Position numbers and translations under genes: made by a program
Notes under the pieces: generated by a model
What the model saw: only the letters and a program-made list of their open reading frames with translations
Told to the model about the DNA's origin: nothing
Database searches by the model: none
IMG/VR virus record: IMGVR_UViG_3300027832_000016
Span: 1 to 64,000 of that record
Source of the DNA: a virus
Strand: one strand, 5' to 3'
Length of the DNA stretch: 64,000 bases
Shown: positions 43,324 through 52,500 of the stretch, piece after piece
Layout: every line of letters starts with the position of its first letter
Numbering within the stretch: the stretch's first letter is position 1

Positions 43324-43964
43324 CCGAATGGCGCTCAGCAAGATACTGGAGAAATCGCTCACCCCTAGAACGGGTAGCAAACGCACACATTCCAAAGAGG
43401 TTTATGGGGAAGACTTTTGCGGAGTACGAGCATCAAGGCGGGGTTGACATTGTTAATTTGCTAACGGGGTGGTTAACAAACTTTGAAACAAATAGAGAGT
43501 CTGGGGAGGGCTTGTATCTATGCGGCCCAACAGGTACAGGAAAGACACACATAGCAGCAGCACTCTTACGAGAAATCGTGTTCACCAAACAACTGGGTGG
43601 CTTCTTCGTAACTAGTGACAAGTACATGGAAGCAGTATTTGACCACATGAATAAGAAAGATCGAGAATTTGATGACATGTACGGGGACCCAGACATGATT
43701 AAATACATCTACTCGGTGTACGACATTCTTGTGCTAGATGGTTTGGGGATGGAGAGGCAGTCAGATTATACTAAGAAGGCGATTACCACGATGCTCAACA
43801 GCCGCTATGAACAGAAGTTGCTCACCATAGTGACTTCGGAGTACCCAATCGACAGACTTGACACACTGTATGGTAAGCGACTACCATCCATTCTTCAAGA
43901 ATGCACCCTCTCAATTCCGTTCTCGGGGAAGGATTATCGGTTAACCAGTAATGGAAAGAAATGA
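43320..43964 (+). CDS. DnaC/IstB-type AAA+ helicase loader
   Basis: 214 residues. Walker A GPTGTGKT at residues 69-76, Walker B DILVLDGLGM, and the sensor motif LLTIVTSEYP. The N-terminus has IPKRFMGKTFAEYE typical of DnaC-like loaders. It would place the DnaB-like helicase encoded at 44391 onto DNA. The arrangement with helicase and primase genes supports this strongly. Confidence 0.85.
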   Translation: MTEWRSARYWRNRSPLERVANAHIPKRFMGKTFAEYEHQGGVDIVNLLTGWLTNFETNRESGEGLYLCGPTGTGKTHIAAALLREIVFTKQLGGFFVTSDKYMEAVFDHMNKKDREFDDMYGDPDMIKYIYSVYDILVLDGLGMERQSDYTKKAITTMLNSRYEQKLLTIVTSEYPIDRLDTLYGKRLPSILQECTLSIPFSGKDYRLTSNGKK

Positions 43965-44391
43965 TCTTGCGCCATACGCATCAAAAATGCAGGCGACAAT
44001 GTTTGAAGGCGTTCTGGCATCAGCACCTGAGGGGGTTGCTGCAATAAAGGCAAAGTTTTATCTAAAGACAGAAAAGTGGGAAGCGTACTTAAAGATGTGG
44101 AAACCAAACGTTCTACCAATAAAATACTTAGGGGATGCCATTAACCGTCTTGGGATTGGTACTGAGGTGTACACCTTGTTAAATGCTGGTATCGGTGGCG
44201 CTATCGAGAACTGGTTATCGCGCAAAGGTATAGCGACCAACGTAGTTGCCTACGACAACATCGAAGATTTGGCCTTCGACCTTCAATTTAATCGAGGCAT
44301 AACCAAGATATATACAGCAGACCAAGAACAGGCTCAGATAATTGGATTTAGGTCTACAGTGGTTACTCCAAACACAGCGTGGTCTATCTAA
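43951..44391 (+). CDS. Hypothetical replication-block protein
   Basis: 146 residues between loader and helicase. N-terminal helices include KFYLKTEKWEAYLKMWKPNV. The C-terminal part (NWLSRKGIATNVVAYDNIED, then IYTADQEQAQIIGFRSTVV) resembles a small alpha-beta domain like those of HAD-type proteins, but no catalytic Asp motif is visible. It overlaps the loader by 14 bases and the helicase by one. Confidence 0.5.
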   Translation: MERNDLAPYASKMQATMFEGVLASAPEGVAAIKAKFYLKTEKWEAYLKMWKPNVLPIKYLGDAINRLGIGTEVYTLLNAGIGGAIENWLSRKGIATNVVAYDNIEDLAFDLQFNRGITKIYTADQEQAQIIGFRSTVVTPNTAWSI

Positions 44392-45656
44392 TGTCTAGTG
44401 CCGAGCATCTACTTGTTAGTAAGGTAATACAAGAAGCAGACTTTACATACCCATTAAAACATGGGGTTAAAGCAGAGCACTTAACTACTGAGTGGTCCAT
44501 TGTATGGGCATGGATGCTCACCTTTTGGCGCGACCATGATGCCGTCCCAACTGTTCGTGCGGTCAAGCAAGAGTTTGGCGACCTCACATTTGTTGATGCA
44601 ACTAATGAGCCCTTTAGTTCTCTTATTGGAGAGGTGTTTAAAGCCTCCAGACAGCGGAATCTCGTTGAGGCTATGTCCTCTGCTATGCCCGCCCTGGATA
44701 GTGGGAACACGGATGCAGCGTTTAAGATACTCGCGTCTGGTGTGGAGAGAGCGGGCGCAGATGTGGCTCGTCTTAGGGACATCAACCTCATTGATACATG
44801 GGAAGAGCGTGTCGCACGTTATGACGAGATGCGCAAAACCCCTAATGGTCTTCGTGGAATACCAACTGGAATCCCCACGCTCGACAGAATCACATCGGGC
44901 TTACGTCCACAACAGTTAGTAACCTTTGTTGGTGAAGCCAAAAAGGGTAAGTCATTGATGACACTCATGATGGCAAACGCTGCCCACCTTCATGGAAAAC
45001 GCCCTCTCTTTGTATCCTTTGAGATGTCTTATGAAGAACAGGCCTCTCGTTATGACGCCATTGTTGCGAAGGTTCCCTACAGCAACATCCTACGAGGGTC
45101 TATGACAGACAAAGAGTTTGATAGGGTCAAGGAAACCCTTAGACAACGTAAGAACATGCACCCGTTTGTAATTTCTGAGGACACATCATCACTAACGACC
45201 GTTAGTTCCTTGATGGCAAAGGTCAAGGAGTACCGCCCAGATATCCTGTTCATAGACGGTGTGTACCTAATGGATGATGAGCATGGCGCACCTAAGGGGT
45301 CACCACAGTCCCTTACAAACATCACACGCGGACTGAAGAGGTTGGCGCAGAATGCAGACATCCCCGTGGTTGGGACAACTCAGATCTTGGCATGGAAGTT
45401 AGGTAATAAGAAGTCTCGTAGAGTTACTGCTGACGCCATTGGCTACACTTCATCTTTCGCCCAAGACTCAGACCTGATCTTGTCCATTGAGTCTGACCCA
45501 GACATTGAGAACCAGGGAATCATTCGCGTTGTACTCGCTCGTTCAGCACCTCTTGGGGAGATACGCATTAACTGGGATTGGGACAACATGGACTTTACAG
45601 AAGTGGGGGCGGGTGATGATGCAGACACAGACGAGAGTGACAAATGGTACTACTGA
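44391..45656 (+). CDS. DnaB-like replicative helicase
   Basis: 421 residues. The N-terminal 140 residues are helical, then GIPTGIPTLDRITSGLRPQQ marks the start of the RecA fold. Walker A GEAKKGKS is at 181-188, Walker B ILFIDGVYLM later, and DnaB-type motif DIPVVGTTQI follows. It unwinds DNA ahead of the polymerase. ATG 44391 overlaps the previous TAA (TAATG); a GTG at 44379 is a less likely start. Confidence 0.85.
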   Translation: MSSAEHLLVSKVIQEADFTYPLKHGVKAEHLTTEWSIVWAWMLTFWRDHDAVPTVRAVKQEFGDLTFVDATNEPFSSLIGEVFKASRQRNLVEAMSSAMPALDSGNTDAAFKILASGVERAGADVARLRDINLIDTWEERVARYDEMRKTPNGLRGIPTGIPTLDRITSGLRPQQLVTFVGEAKKGKSLMTLMMANAAHLHGKRPLFVSFEMSYEEQASRYDAIVAKVPYSNILRGSMTDKEFDRVKETLRQRKNMHPFVISEDTSSLTTVSSLMAKVKEYRPDILFIDGVYLMDDEHGAPKGSPQSLTNITRGLKRLAQNADIPVVGTTQILAWKLGNKKSRRVTADAIGYTSSFAQDSDLILSIESDPDIENQGIIRVVLARSAPLGEIRINWDWDNMDFTEVGAGDDADTDESDKWYY

Positions 45657-46548
45657 CGTAGCCGACATCCTGCGCCAACTCGGTGTAGAGGTTAAGCGGG
45701 TTGGTGAAAAGGAGATCTCAGCCCGTTGCCCAGTGCACATTAAACGTGTTGGGAAGGCAGACCAATCACCGTCTTGGTCTATGAATGCCCACAACGGTTT
45801 ATGGCTGTGCCACTCCTGTGGGGCCCGGGGCACACTATCCAGTCTTGTTGCGGAACTTACAGGTGAACCAGACTCCATTATTGCTGTGCACTCCTTTTTA
45901 GTACATGCAGGATTGGACAGATTAAACTCTGAAGAGGTTGTAGAAAAACGCCCAGAGGTTGATTGGAAGGCCTTCAGTGCTTTTGCCGCCCCATCAGATA
46001 ACAGACTACGCACACGGGGGATTGATCGTGCGTCTGCTAGTAAGCATGGTATTAGGTTTGTTAGGGAATCTCAAACATGGGTATTACCAATAGTTTCTCA
46101 GCATGGAGAGTTGTGGGGGTGGCAGGAGAAGTCACCAAGCAAGGTTCGTAACTATCCACAGGGTGTTAAGAAGTCTGAGACACTCTTCGGGCTGGACACG
46201 CTGAGTAGTTCCATTGGAGTATTGGTGGAGTCCCCATTAGACGTAGCCCGCATTTCTACCGTCGTTGATGGTTGCAGTGGTTTATCCTCCTTTGGGGCAC
46301 ATGTCAGCAAAGAGCAAATATCACTGTTAGCAAATTCTGTTGACCTACTGATTGTTGCCCTAGACAACGATGCGGCTGGGATAGCCTCTGGAAAAGTTCT
46401 TATGAGAAAGTTGCCAGCATTCCGCCATGGCATAAAGTGGTTGCAGTACTCACACACAGATGCGAAAGACATTGGGGACATGGGACACGAAGACATAGTG
46501 ACCGCCCTCAGTAAAGCATCGGTATTCCCATGGTGGTCCCATGTTTAA
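45637..46548 (+). CDS. DnaG-type primase (CHC2 zinc finger and TOPRIM)
   Basis: 303 residues from GTG 45637, overlapping the helicase gene by 20 bases. The CHC2-type zinc site is CPVH then CHSCG. The TOPRIM strands are GVLVESPLDVARI with catalytic Glu, and LIVALDNDAAG with the DxD-like acidic pair. The length is short compared with DnaG, and the helicase-binding domain is missing, as in phage mini-primases. It makes RNA primers for the polymerase encoded at 49703. Confidence 0.75.
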   Translation: MTNGTTDVADILRQLGVEVKRVGEKEISARCPVHIKRVGKADQSPSWSMNAHNGLWLCHSCGARGTLSSLVAELTGEPDSIIAVHSFLVHAGLDRLNSEEVVEKRPEVDWKAFSAFAAPSDNRLRTRGIDRASASKHGIRFVRESQTWVLPIVSQHGELWGWQEKSPSKVRNYPQGVKKSETLFGLDTLSSSIGVLVESPLDVARISTVVDGCSGLSSFGAHVSKEQISLLANSVDLLIVALDNDAAGIASGKVLMRKLPAFRHGIKWLQYSHTDAKDIGDMGHEDIVTALSKASVFPWWSHV

Positions 46549-48082
46549 GGGTAAGTTGTACCCCTTTCAAGAAGAGGCCGCAGAGTTAATGATTGACCGT
46601 GGCCAGATGTTGTTAGCCCTGGTGATGGGCGCTGGGAAGACAGTAACGACACTCGCAGCGCTGGAAACACTCAAAGCCAGAGGAGACATTTCTAAGACAC
46701 TTATTGTGGTGCCAGCCTCTTTAAAGTTTCAGTGGGAACGAGAGATCCACAAATTTACTGACGCTAAGGTAACAGTTATTGATGGCAGTGCCTCACAAAG
46801 AAAGAAGTTATGGAGGACAGCGATAAGCGTAGATTACGTTGTAGTAAATTCTGAGTCATTGATTAACGACCTCCCGCTGTATGAGAAGCATGTGTTTGAC
46901 GCCATCGTGGTAGACGAAGCGACAATGATTAAAACCCCACGAACAAAGCGCTCTCGACTACTCAAGAGGATAGGTAAAAAGTACCACTACCGCTTTGCAC
47001 TAACGGGTCAACCTATTGAGAATAAGCCAGAAGAGTTATTCTCAATTATGGAGTTTGTTAACCCAGCGGTATTGGGGAAGTTCTCTATCTTTGATGCTAC
47101 CTTCATCGTTCGAGACGGGTTTGGGAGACCAAAAAGGTATCGTAACCTTAGATCACTACATGAGAGCATGCTCCCAGTAATGATTCGCAAGACACGAGAA
47201 GATATAGCAGACCAACTCCCCCAAGTAATCACACACTTCATACCCGTTCCCTTCGACTACAGCGGGGCCATAACTTACAAGATATTGGCGGAAGACTTAT
47301 TGGACAGCATCCAGAAGGCGCTTGATTCTCATGGGGGCAACTTTGATCTGTGGTCCCACTACTATGGTAAAGAGGGAGATGCAGTACGCGGTGAGATAAT
47401 GTCGCGCCTGACAACCCTACGAATGTTCTGTGACAACCCAGAACTAGTCGTTAACTCCGCCAACAACTACAACTTGTACGGAGCGGGGAAGGGTAGTCAA
47501 CACGCGGCACAGATGCTTGCTAAAGGTTACTTGAACAAATCAACCGCTACTCCAAAACTTGATGCGGTGCTTCAATACATAGAGACAGTATTGGACGAAG
47601 ACCCAATCAATAAGGTTGTAGTGTTTTCGTTCTTCAAGAACAATTTGCGCCTCATCCAAAAAGCATCAGCAAGCATTACGAACAGTGTGCTGTTTATGGG
47701 TGACATGGCTATGAAGGACAGGGACAAGTCTAAACAGCAGTTTTCCACAGACCCAAAAACAAGATTGTTTCTATCGTCAGACGCAGGAGGGTATGGTGTT
47801 GACCTACCTATCGCTAATTACCTTATATCATATGACCTTCCGTGGTCCGCTGGAAAACTAGACCAACGCGAAGCCAGAATCATAAGGTTGTCATCTGAGT
47901 TCCCGCATGTTAATATTGTGTCATTCGTAATGAAGGGAAGTATTGAAGAACGGCAATATGAAATGCTGCAACAAAAGAGAGGGATTAATAAAGCCTTCAT
48001 AGATGGTGGTTACGACACCAGCGGAAACTTCCAATTAAACTTAAGCACACTATCCACATTCATAACAAACAGCGAGGTATAA
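46541..48082 (+). CDS. SNF2-like superfamily 2 helicase
   Basis: 513 residues. Motif I MGAGKT at 29-34, DEAT at 125-128 (motif II) and LTGQPIEN (motif III). A C-terminal helicase domain has FSFFKNNLRL and SSDAGGYGVDLPIANYL (motif V), then the arginines QREARIIRL (motif VI). SNF2/ATP-dependent DNA translocases remodel protein-DNA complexes; phage members probably support recombination or replication fork handling. The gene overlaps the primase by eight bases. Confidence 0.85.
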   Translation: MFKGKLYPFQEEAAELMIDRGQMLLALVMGAGKTVTTLAALETLKARGDISKTLIVVPASLKFQWEREIHKFTDAKVTVIDGSASQRKKLWRTAISVDYVVVNSESLINDLPLYEKHVFDAIVVDEATMIKTPRTKRSRLLKRIGKKYHYRFALTGQPIENKPEELFSIMEFVNPAVLGKFSIFDATFIVRDGFGRPKRYRNLRSLHESMLPVMIRKTREDIADQLPQVITHFIPVPFDYSGAITYKILAEDLLDSIQKALDSHGGNFDLWSHYYGKEGDAVRGEIMSRLTTLRMFCDNPELVVNSANNYNLYGAGKGSQHAAQMLAKGYLNKSTATPKLDAVLQYIETVLDEDPINKVVVFSFFKNNLRLIQKASASITNSVLFMGDMAMKDRDKSKQQFSTDPKTRLFLSSDAGGYGVDLPIANYLISYDLPWSAGKLDQREARIIRLSSEFPHVNIVSFVMKGSIEERQYEMLQQKRGINKAFIDGGYDTSGNFQLNLSTLSTFITNSEV

Positions 48083-48083
48083 C

Positions 48084-48506
48084 ATGGCAAACATAAAACG
48101 GGAAGCCCCACAAAGCACACCACTAGACGTTGAGTACACACGCAAGTTGGTAGAGGAGTACCGAAGCAGCAAAGGACTTTTGGAAGCCCTGCAAAAGCGA
48201 GTTGATGGGTTTAAGGCTGAACTGACAGGGACACTACTGGCACACGGTAAGCCTGACGAGAAGGGAAACCTTTGGATTGAGATGGGGGACATTGAAATTA
48301 AGCGAGAGCGTAGATTGACTAAGTCATTTAATAGCGCCGCTGCTGAAGCATGGTCTAAAGAGACAGGCCACTGGGACACTGTAAAAGAAACCATTGAGGT
48401 ACTAAGCGAAGACAAGTTGTTAGGACTGGCTTGGAATAATGACGCCATTCAGGAGACCCTAAAGACGTTCTACAGTGAGAAGGAAGTATGGGCGCTAAAG
48501 GCATAG
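48084..48506 (+). CDS. Hypothetical helical protein
   Basis: 140 residues, N-terminal coiled-coil-like (YTRKLVEEYRSSKGLLEALQ, KRVDGFKAELTGTLL), then a short alpha-beta part (NLWIEMGDIEIKRERRLTKS). It overlaps the next gene by 19 bases. Possibly a replication accessory; unknown. Confidence 0.55.
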   Translation: MANIKREAPQSTPLDVEYTRKLVEEYRSSKGLLEALQKRVDGFKAELTGTLLAHGKPDEKGNLWIEMGDIEIKRERRLTKSFNSAAAEAWSKETGHWDTVKETIEVLSEDKLLGLAWNNDAIQETLKTFYSEKEVWALKA

Positions 48507-48931
48507 ACGCCGCCAACAAGAACTACCCAGGTTCGACGGTTCCCAAAAGCAGGGCAGCAGTAAAGGCGAAGAACCTAACTGACGATCCTTTCTATGGTAC
48601 TAAGCCCGTATACTTTCTAGTGAACGGTGAGAAAACCCCCTTTTATAAGATTGGAGATGTTGCTAGTCTATTACATAGGTCCCCAACCACCATACGGGCG
48701 TGGGAATCCAGGGGTTATATCCCCAACGCCACCTATAGGACAGACAAGCCAACGGGGACACAAATTCCTGGTAAATCTGTAAAAGGATGTAGGTTATACA
48801 CCAAACATCAGGTAGAGTTACTACTACGGTCACTTCAACAGTTCGGTCTTGTCTCACGGAATAGGACCGTTTCGGAAAGAGCGGCTTGGATAGCATTCAC
48901 AAAACACATCAAGGAAAACTGGAAAAAGTAA
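48488..48931 (+). CDS. MerR-like DNA-binding protein
   Basis: 147 residues. Residues about 53-83 form a MerR-family helix-turn-helix: FYKIGDVASLLHRSPTTIRA followed by WESRGYIPNA. A second basic segment, CRLYTKHQVELLLRSLQQFG, completes the winged module. Within the replication block it may regulate transcription or act as an excisionase-like factor. No integrase is seen. Confidence 0.7.
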   Translation: MGAKGIDAANKNYPGSTVPKSRAAVKAKNLTDDPFYGTKPVYFLVNGEKTPFYKIGDVASLLHRSPTTIRAWESRGYIPNATYRTDKPTGTQIPGKSVKGCRLYTKHQVELLLRSLQQFGLVSRNRTVSERAAWIAFTKHIKENWKK

Positions 48932-48974
48932 GCATAATCACATAAACACCCAACACAGAAAGCAAACAACTAAC

Positions 48975-49697
48975 ATGACAAAGAACAGATACGAAGACTT
49001 CGAGACAGACGACGAAGCGGAGTTCACTACTCCGACAGCAAAGAAACAAGCAGGCATATCCGTTAAGGAAGCCGATGACGATGACACACCAGCAAAGGCC
49101 ACAGCCCCCGTCGCCCGCACCATCAAACGCGGTTGGGGTGCAGCAGAAAAGATCAAGGAAGCCTCTTCTGACTTCGCCCAACGTTTCAAGGTTCTTGAGA
49201 CAACTCAGGTAATTAAGTTCCTAGAGGATGAGCCATACGCATCTTTTAGGACTCACTGGATTGAGCGCACGGGTCAGAAGTCCTTCACTTGTCTACATGA
49301 CTCCCCACAGGGTTGTCCACTGTGTGACGCTGGAAACCGCCCAAGCACTAAGTTCGCCTTTAACATCGGGCTAATGGATGAAAGCGGAGACACGACTGTA
49401 AAGTCCTTCGAGGTCGGTGTGCGTTTGATCGACCAGTTGAAGAACTTTCACAACGACCCACGCCAAGGGCCACTGTCCAAGAATTATTGGGCAGTTTCAA
49501 AAACAGGCAAGGGTTCACAGACTCAGACTGTTTTGCAGATGGTTCGTGAGCGTGACTTGGAAGAGTGGGCACTTGTTGCCATCTCAGATGAGCAGATGAC
49601 ATCGTTGGTAACAAACGTGTATGACGCCAGCATCTTAAGCATCCCTACACGCGCTGAGTTGCTTGCTATTGCAACAGAGTTGCTAGACGCTCGGTAA
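48975..49697 (+). CDS. gp32-like single-stranded DNA-binding protein
   Basis: 240 residues. The N-terminal 60 are charged and disordered (YEDFETDDEAEFTTPTAKKQ). The zinc motif is CLHDSPQGCPLC near residues 105-116, as in gp32-type proteins, followed by an OB core (FNIGLMDESGDTTVKSFEVG). It binds single-stranded DNA in the replisome and coats exposed strands for the RecA-like protein. No Shine-Dalgarno is obvious. Confidence 0.65.
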   Translation: MTKNRYEDFETDDEAEFTTPTAKKQAGISVKEADDDDTPAKATAPVARTIKRGWGAAEKIKEASSDFAQRFKVLETTQVIKFLEDEPYASFRTHWIERTGQKSFTCLHDSPQGCPLCDAGNRPSTKFAFNIGLMDESGDTTVKSFEVGVRLIDQLKNFHNDPRQGPLSKNYWAVSKTGKGSQTQTVLQMVRERDLEEWALVAISDEQMTSLVTNVYDASILSIPTRAELLAIATELLDAR

Positions 49698-49702
49698 ACC
49701 AC

Positions 49703-51754
49703 ATGGCTCAAACGGTACTAACCGTTGAGCAGTTGCAAGATCTAGTTGAGGTTGTTACCAACGCTGGAGCCTTTGCATTTGATATTGAGTCCCGTGGGAT
49801 TCTTGAGCGCCATGATGATGTTAACAAGCACTTTTTAAAAGAGTGCGCGGAACACATCACAACGCTTAAGAGCCCCACGGCTGACACAGTCACCCGCTCA
49901 ACTGAGGTAGTTAAACTACGTTACTTAAAAGACCTAGCATTAGACCCATTACGAAACGAAGTGTTTTGGATAGGCATTGCTACACATGGGCGTTCATGGG
50001 CCATCCCCATGGGGCACCTACAAGGGGAAGTACTCATCCCAGAGCAGCGTGGCGATGGGGACACTATCCCTCCAGTTGGCTACCGTAAGGTGCTCAAAAG
50101 TGGTGAGGAGTCCTTAGCAAAGGCTCGCTACCTAATCCCTGGGGTGTATTCAGACCCTCCTAAGCAGTTGACACGCTATGACGTGTTTGAGATATTGCGC
50201 CCACTATTCTTTAGCCCGTTAACTAAGGTTGGGCACAACGTTAAGTTTGATGCTCGCTCCCTTAAGAAGTACTACGGGGAGATTCCCCCAGGACCATACA
50301 TGGATACTATGGTACTCCAACACATTGAGGATGAGAATCTTCAGTCCTTCTCCCTTGTTAATTTAATCGCCCACAACTTTGGTTCTCACTCTGCCTATGC
50401 TAGAGAAGGGAAGTTAGCCAGCGTTATCAACAGCGTCCCCTTTGGTGCAGCCTGTAGGTATGTACACCTTGACGCTAGGTGGACCTGGTTGTTGTATAAA
50501 AAGTTACTTGCCAAGATAGGGCTGACCCCGTCACTTCAAGAGGTAGTCGAACAAGACATGCAGGTGCTAGAAGTGCTGATGCACATGGAAGATGACGGTA
50601 TCTTAGTAGACAGTAAGGCTCTAAAGACCCTTAGGAAAGAACTAGAACTTCGCCAAAAAGAATGCTTGTTGGCTATTGCGGACCACTCCTACTCAGGCTT
50701 TAATCCTGACTCAAATAAAGAGAAGCAAGAGTTCTTGTTCAACAAGAAGCGGGATGGGGGTCTTGGACTTAAGCCTGTAAAGAAAACACTGAAGGGTGCC
50801 CCATCTGTAGACAAGGAAGCATTAACGAAGTTGCTAGATAAGCATCCGTTAATCCCCCTTCTGTTGGGCTACGCGGAACTACAGAAAACAAAATCAACTT
50901 ATGTTGACGGGCTCATACCCAAACTGAACAAGGGTAGATTGCACCCATCGTTCCACCTACACAGAACCGATACGGGCAGGTTGTCATCATCTAACCCTAA
51001 CTTACAGAACATACCTAGAGACTCTACGATTAGAAGTTTGTTTATTCCCCCAATTGGGTACTCGATGTTGGTGGCGGACTATGACCAGATAGAACTTAGA
51101 GTTATGGCGATGTTTAGTCAGGACTCAAAGTTACTAAGAATCTTTAAGAACAACGAGGACATTCATACCGCCACCGCCGCCGCCGTGTTTAAAGTGCCCG
51201 TAGAGGATGTCACAGCAGAGCAGAGGCAGATTGGTAAGGGAGTAAACTTTCTAACCGCTTATGGTGGTGGGGCCGTGAAACTTGCTCGTGTAACGGGTAT
51301 TGAGGATGACCACGCAGAGGAGATTCTTCGCGCCTACTACAGTAACTTCTCTGAGTTGACCAAGTGGAAACAGGTAGCGATAGCAAAAGCAACCAAAGTT
51401 GGGTATGTAACCACTATTTCAGGTAGGCGTAGACGCCTTGCTAACTTAAACCACCCAAGCAGGGAGTTGCAGTCACAGGCACAACGCCAGGCCATCAACG
51501 CAATTATTCAGGGGAGTGCCGCAGACCTTTGTAAAACAGCAATGATAGACGTATACAAAGCGTTTGAGGGGAGTGACTCCCACATGCTGCTCCAGATACA
51601 TGATGAGTTAGTAGCCACCACCCCTCTTGGCAGAGAGTCTGAAACCATAGAGATGCTAATGAGTGCCATGGGGCATAATAGGAGTATTATGGGGGTCACA
51701 TTAAGAGTTTCATGTCACGCATCTACGAGTTGGTCGGAGGCAAAAGGAAAATGA
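49703..51754 (+). CDS. DNA polymerase, family A, with 3'-5' exonuclease
   Basis: 683 residues. Exonuclease: Asp27 and Glu29 in AFAFDIESRG, and GHNVKFDARS. Polymerase: motif A VADYDQIELR with Asp459, motif B RQIGKGVNFLTAYGG with the Phe that controls sugar selection, and motif C QIHDELV with Asp634. A long insertion between residues 60 and 165 is unlike E. coli Pol I. The 5'-3' exonuclease domain is absent. This is the replicative polymerase of the phage. Confidence 0.92.
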   Translation: MAQTVLTVEQLQDLVEVVTNAGAFAFDIESRGILERHDDVNKHFLKECAEHITTLKSPTADTVTRSTEVVKLRYLKDLALDPLRNEVFWIGIATHGRSWAIPMGHLQGEVLIPEQRGDGDTIPPVGYRKVLKSGEESLAKARYLIPGVYSDPPKQLTRYDVFEILRPLFFSPLTKVGHNVKFDARSLKKYYGEIPPGPYMDTMVLQHIEDENLQSFSLVNLIAHNFGSHSAYAREGKLASVINSVPFGAACRYVHLDARWTWLLYKKLLAKIGLTPSLQEVVEQDMQVLEVLMHMEDDGILVDSKALKTLRKELELRQKECLLAIADHSYSGFNPDSNKEKQEFLFNKKRDGGLGLKPVKKTLKGAPSVDKEALTKLLDKHPLIPLLLGYAELQKTKSTYVDGLIPKLNKGRLHPSFHLHRTDTGRLSSSNPNLQNIPRDSTIRSLFIPPIGYSMLVADYDQIELRVMAMFSQDSKLLRIFKNNEDIHTATAAAVFKVPVEDVTAEQRQIGKGVNFLTAYGGGAVKLARVTGIEDDHAEEILRAYYSNFSELTKWKQVAIAKATKVGYVTTISGRRRRLANLNHPSRELQSQAQRQAINAIIQGSAADLCKTAMIDVYKAFEGSDSHMLLQIHDELVATTPLGRESETIEMLMSAMGHNRSIMGVTLRVSCHASTSWSEAKGK

Positions 51755-52101
51755 GCAAAGTTATAGAAAAGCGCAATTTCTGTCTCATGTTGTCACTGCC
51801 TTCTGGACAAGGGTTAGCAGCCAATATGGGCTTCCTAGCAGCCTCTCCAGAAGTTGCGACAATGGAAGACGCCTTAATAAACGCCCAATGGGATATCTTG
51901 CAGGAACTTGGTGTGTACGGGGAAGTAATAGAGTCTGTGAATTGGTTTAGTGAAGTGTTAGACTCCAGCAATGAGAACACAGAAAAACCAACTCCGGAGA
52001 TGATTGCGGGGTCTAAGACGGTTCTGCTATCGTTTGGTATGGCTCTTGTTCAGAAGTTGTTGACTACTGAAAAGATCGCGTTGATGGGAAGGTTTATGTA
52101 A
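51751..52101 (+). CDS. Hypothetical protein coupled to polymerase
   Basis: 116 residues from the ATG overlapping the polymerase stop. Contains LPSGQGLAANMGFLAASPEV and a mostly helical C-terminus. It may be a polymerase accessory factor given the coupling, but no motif is visible. A GTG/ATG start further upstream would overlap the polymerase. Confidence 0.55.
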   Translation: MSKVIEKRNFCLMLSLPSGQGLAANMGFLAASPEVATMEDALINAQWDILQELGVYGEVIESVNWFSEVLDSSNENTEKPTPEMIAGSKTVLLSFGMALVQKLLTTEKIALMGRFM

Positions 52102-52475
52102 TGAGTAGTTGGTGGGATAAAGCCTTGTCTGGTGCTCCTACAGAGGAGCGTAGGTCTGTTCCGTATACCCCAAATCACGTCATCCCAGCCCTCCAGCAAC
52201 AGGCAAGGACATTAGCGGAGCAGAGAATGCCCACTAACACCACTGTGCGGGATAACTCTACAGGTGAAACGACCATGGGTACCGCGATACGCTCGTGGAG
52301 CGGTGGGGAGGGGCATAGACTAGACGGTGGGTTAACCTGCCCACGCTGCGGAAGCAAGAACATCTTTAGTAGAGCAAACGCATCCATGAGTGGTATCTCC
52401 CCAGCACCTAGATGCTTTGAGTGCGGGTGGAATGGCAAGTATGAACAGGCGGATCAGTCCTCATGGTCTGTATAA
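52101..52475 (+). CDS. Zinc-ribbon protein
   Basis: 124 residues. The C-terminal 40 residues contain CPRCGSKNIF and CFECGWNG, a four-cysteine zinc ribbon. The N-terminal part is disordered with the motif MSSWWDKALSGAP. It precedes the RecA-like gene and may assist recombination or transcription. Single-base overlap with the preceding gene. Confidence 0.65.
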   Translation: MSSWWDKALSGAPTEERRSVPYTPNHVIPALQQQARTLAEQRMPTNTTVRDNSTGETTMGTAIRSWSGGEGHRLDGGLTCPRCGSKNIFSRANASMSGISPAPRCFECGWNGKYEQADQSSWSV

Positions 52476-52500
52476 ATCGTAGAACAACTAGGAGCAATAC

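Noticed and set aside
48488-48931. Excisionase and thus a lysogeny module
   Set aside because: The MerR-like helix-turn-helix fits, but no integrase, repressor or attachment site accompanies it.
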